Part shown: piece by piece, positions 61,054 to 64,000 of the stretch
Layout: the number at the start of each line of letters is the position of its first letter
Position numbering within the stretch: the stretch's first letter is position 1
The notes under the pieces: generated by a model
Databases searched by the model: none
Told to the model about the DNA's origin: nothing
Seen by the model: only the letters and a program-made list of their open reading frames with translations
Assembly (NCBI GenBank): GCA_001936135.1
Contig: CP012819.1
Coordinates: forward strand, 1,893,501 to 1,957,500
Direction of reading: 5' to 3'
DNA: 64,000 nucleotides
From: Saccharomycopsis fibuligera x Saccharomycopsis cf. fibuligera
Lineage: Eukaryota > Ascomycota > Saccharomycetes > Ascoideales > Saccharomycopsidaceae
Position numbers and translations under genes: made by a program

Positions 61054-64000
61054 TGTTAGCTAAATGAATTCATATAGATTCTATTATGTAATGATGGTGA
61101 AATGCTGTATTGACTTAGTGTGAACCAATAAGTCTGATGATTTGTGATGCTTATTTAATGATGACGATGATGGCGATGTAAGGATGAAAAATACTGTGAT
61201 GTTCCACAAATGACAATGTCAAACAGCGTATTTGAATGCAATAATACTTTAAACTCCTACTCCGTTAATTGGTGTCTTTTGTTTGTAAACTTTTCAACAT
61301 ATAGTGATTGACAATTGTAGCTAAGATGTCCCGACAGAGTAAGATATAACTACCGTACGTATGAATGTTGTGCGGCAATATGAGTAGGACAACGAGGAAA
61401 ACAACCGAGGTAAATAGAGAATGAACAGGAACAATAAATGAGGGTAAAGAAAATTCGGATGATTTGATAGCAACTGGAGTTCAGGGATGAGCAGGGGATC
61501 CCCTCAGGATGGAAGAAGGTTTCACGGGTGATGAGTGAGCCACGAAATAGACAGGAGCTAAAACTATGGTAATTGGATTGCGACAGAATGCAAATATAGG
61601 ATAACGAACAAGAAAAGGAAAAAGAAAAAATGTTGATTTCTTGAACGGCAAAGCGGGTTGATCTGAGATGCAGTGAGTGTGGATTTAATGTAATGATTGA
61701 TTTGGTATGAAAGACAGTTAGGCTCAACGGAGTTTACTCTGTATTTCTCGGTGCTCCGTGTGATGTGGTTTTTGGTGATGTCTCTGAATTTACTGAACTT
61801 CAGTCTTTGCTCTGCGAAATAATACGACAAGAGGACGATGGGTACCGCTTAAAAACAAAACGGAAATGAAGAGATGGAATCGGCAAAAATGATTCAAAGC
61901 GCAGCAACACGCAAAGCTTGAATTGTTTGACTTGGCTAGTGTGTGCACTAATACAAGGTGAGACAATTCAACAGAAGGGGAAAGTGAGAACGATTTATAA
62001 AATAGAATATGGAAACTGGAAATCAGTAGCAAGTAATAGTAACAAGATCCAAAAAGAAAAAAAAAAAAATAAAACAGAAAACCGAAAAATGAAGCAGTGA
62101 CAAAAAGTAAAAAAAAAACAGCTGAAGAGTGGTAGTACGAAAATTTTTAAATGAAATATGGCAGCATATCGAGAAAAAAACAGAAAGTAAAAAAAAAAGT
62201 ACTAAGAAGAAAAACGAAAAAAGAGGCACACGCTGGACGCTGCTACTACGCAAGACGTCGCTGCTATTGCATTCTAAGCCTAAGCAATGCTGGATACCCA
62301 ATAGCCAGTGGTCTGCTCGTATCTGTGGAAATAGGTCATTATTTTTCCAAGCAGGCATCGGCAGTGAGTTAAAGCTATTGTGAAAATTTATATCGTAGGA
62401 ATAATCAGCGCAATTATTGGTGCTGCTTTCTTCATATGTAACTGAAGCAGCTGCAGCGGCAGCTAATGCGTGTTTTTATGCCACCATCGACGTTATTGCT
62501 CCTGCCATATTGCTTGCAAACTGTGCTCTCGCTCACATTATCTTATTTGGCTCAGATCCCGCAAGCATCGTTTTGTGGGCTATTCTGCGGGCCCGCATCA
62601 ATTAACTAATCCAGCTTTACCCAGTTTTGCAGATGCCGGAAATGTATATATTACCACCTTGTAGTTTTTTTTTTTTTTTTTTTTTTTTTTTTATTTTTTT
62701 ATTTTTTTTTTTTTTCTTCATGTAGGTGTAGGGTTGCGGATTTCACTTGATTTACTAAAGTACTGAACTACACATGTAATTGCTAAAACAGATGCAAGAA
62801 GTTTTTGATAATCAAAAAGCTTTCATATAGTCGTTTGCCAAAATGTAACAAATTTGTATTTCCGCACATCAATGTACCAGTTCACAGCAATTACGAACCA
62901 ATCTAGTACTTGCCTGCTCACCAATTTCTCTTTACAGCTACCTAAACACTTACTTCTAATGAAACTAACATTGTATGACAGGCTTGACGGGCTACCGCGG
63001 TCATGGTCAAAACAGCGTTCACTAATTAAGACTCATTGGCGACCGAACTAATGCTACAGAAACAAACATCCGCAGAGACGCCGTCAATAATTAGCCGTTG
63101 TCCATCAGCCGGTTTAAAATTAATTCTAATCAACTAGTAAATAATTTAACTACTGGTATGTTCAACTAAGGTTGTATTACATATAACGAACCAAAAAATT
63201 AGACAATCAAACTATTGTATGTTAGTTTTCTCAGTACCATAATAAGCAACTTAGCAACTTGTAGGTCCTAAACAAGTGTAAACGCATCATCGAAAAGGGC
63301 ACTGCTGACATAAATGAAAATCGAGCCTTGATTTAAGGCCGAGTTAGGCTAGAAAACATTACCATCATCCTGGTGCCACCTCTGTTCCATACATCTGCTA
63401 AACTTTGCCTCATTACAGATATTTCACTGTGAGGAAACCGATCTGGAAATTAAGTCGCCGTGTAATACGTTTTATTTCAGTTTTTACTCTTTTAAAATTT
63501 ACTCCTTCCTGCTTAAAGATTATTACAAAATAATTAATGTGCAGATGAAATTACGCAAAAACACGCGAGTGTATGCGAAAGAACACGCACCTCCGAGTAA
63601 TTGCATGTAGTTAGCTGTATGTGAAAAAAAAAATTTCGAAGGATTTCACAAAAATTTGGGGTTTGCCTGGCTACTGTGAAAAGCATCCTGGTAATAGTAT
63701 ACCAAGTGTTTGGGTCTTTCTTTTTAAAGCGGACACTCACATATGAGTGTAGGTGTTTCCTCAATTATACTGTGGTAGGCTTACAGAGTTGGCAGCACAG
63801 GTACGCAAAATAATTGGAAGACAAGGTTCAGTTAATTCTTGTCAGCTAAGATATCACTGACATAATGAAGAGAATCCTTAGTACCTATTGCAGAATTTAG
63901 TCTCCAGCTAAAAATGAAACGTTTTTCTTATTACTTTCATTTATAATCATCAATAACTTCAATACCAAGGTGCGCTATAGTTGTGCCACTAATATCCTGG
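61054..64000. other. Right-end region, no supported gene
   Basis: 2.9 kb upstream of DPH4. The first 1.1 kb is A-rich with GATGA-type simple sequence near 61155-61185. An interrupted T run lies at 62666-62715. All frames are short or low in complexity, and no gene fragment is recognisable at the window edge. Confidence 0.55.

Overview
The window is nuclear DNA from a budding yeast (Saccharomycotina). The genes are recognisable yeast orthologues, introns carry TACTAAC branch points, and TTG/TTA are the preferred leucine codons. Two observations narrow the lineage. First, SLA2, the mating-type genes, CWC25 and SUI1 are linked; I recall SLA2, SUI1 and CWC25 as neighbours in Saccharomyces cerevisiae, and SLA2 beside MAT in many yeasts. 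Second, a CTG codon sits at the near-invariant serine of the PRMT5 SWFP motif in the HSL7 orthologue. This hints that CUG is read as serine. A CUG-Ser yeast with SLA2-linked MAT would fit the Saccharomycopsis/Ascoidea group, but that is inference and I cannot name the species.

Left part (1-32.6 kb): widely spaced genes with intergenic stretches of 1 to 5.7 kb rich in poly(A)/poly(T) and microsatellites. They are an unrecognised Ser-rich protein (3380-4951, +), an unrecognised Gln/Asn-rich protein (8077-9207, -), the arginine methyltransferase HSL7/PRMT5 (12587-15289, +), a TYE7/HMS1-like bHLH factor (20947-22395, +), a triple-KH RNA-binding protein like PBP2/Rnc1 (26528-27739, -) and the mRNA-transport adaptor SHE3 (29476-31422, +). 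PBP2 and SHE3 are divergent across a GC-rich promoter with paired CACGTG boxes.

Middle (32.6-52 kb): SLA2 (+) is followed by a locus holding four mating-type regulators. These are MATa1 (homeodomain, three exons, -), MATa2 (HMG box, +), MATalpha1 (alpha box, -) and MATalpha2 (homeodomain, -). Two AT-rich gene-free stretches of 5.4 and 6.1 kb lie among them, with a 3 x 72 bp tandem repeat, a GC-rich island and a decayed reading frame. Having a and alpha information on one chromosome suggests either primary homothallism or switching by inversion. I found no clear inverted repeat by eye.

Right part (52-64 kb): an LCAT/PDAT-like lipase (-), the splicing factor CWC25 (+), translation initiation factor SUI1/eIF1 with one intron (-), and the diphthamide J-protein DPH4/JJJ3 (-). 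The last 2.9 kb holds no gene I can support. I found no tRNA, rRNA, CRISPR or intact transposon.
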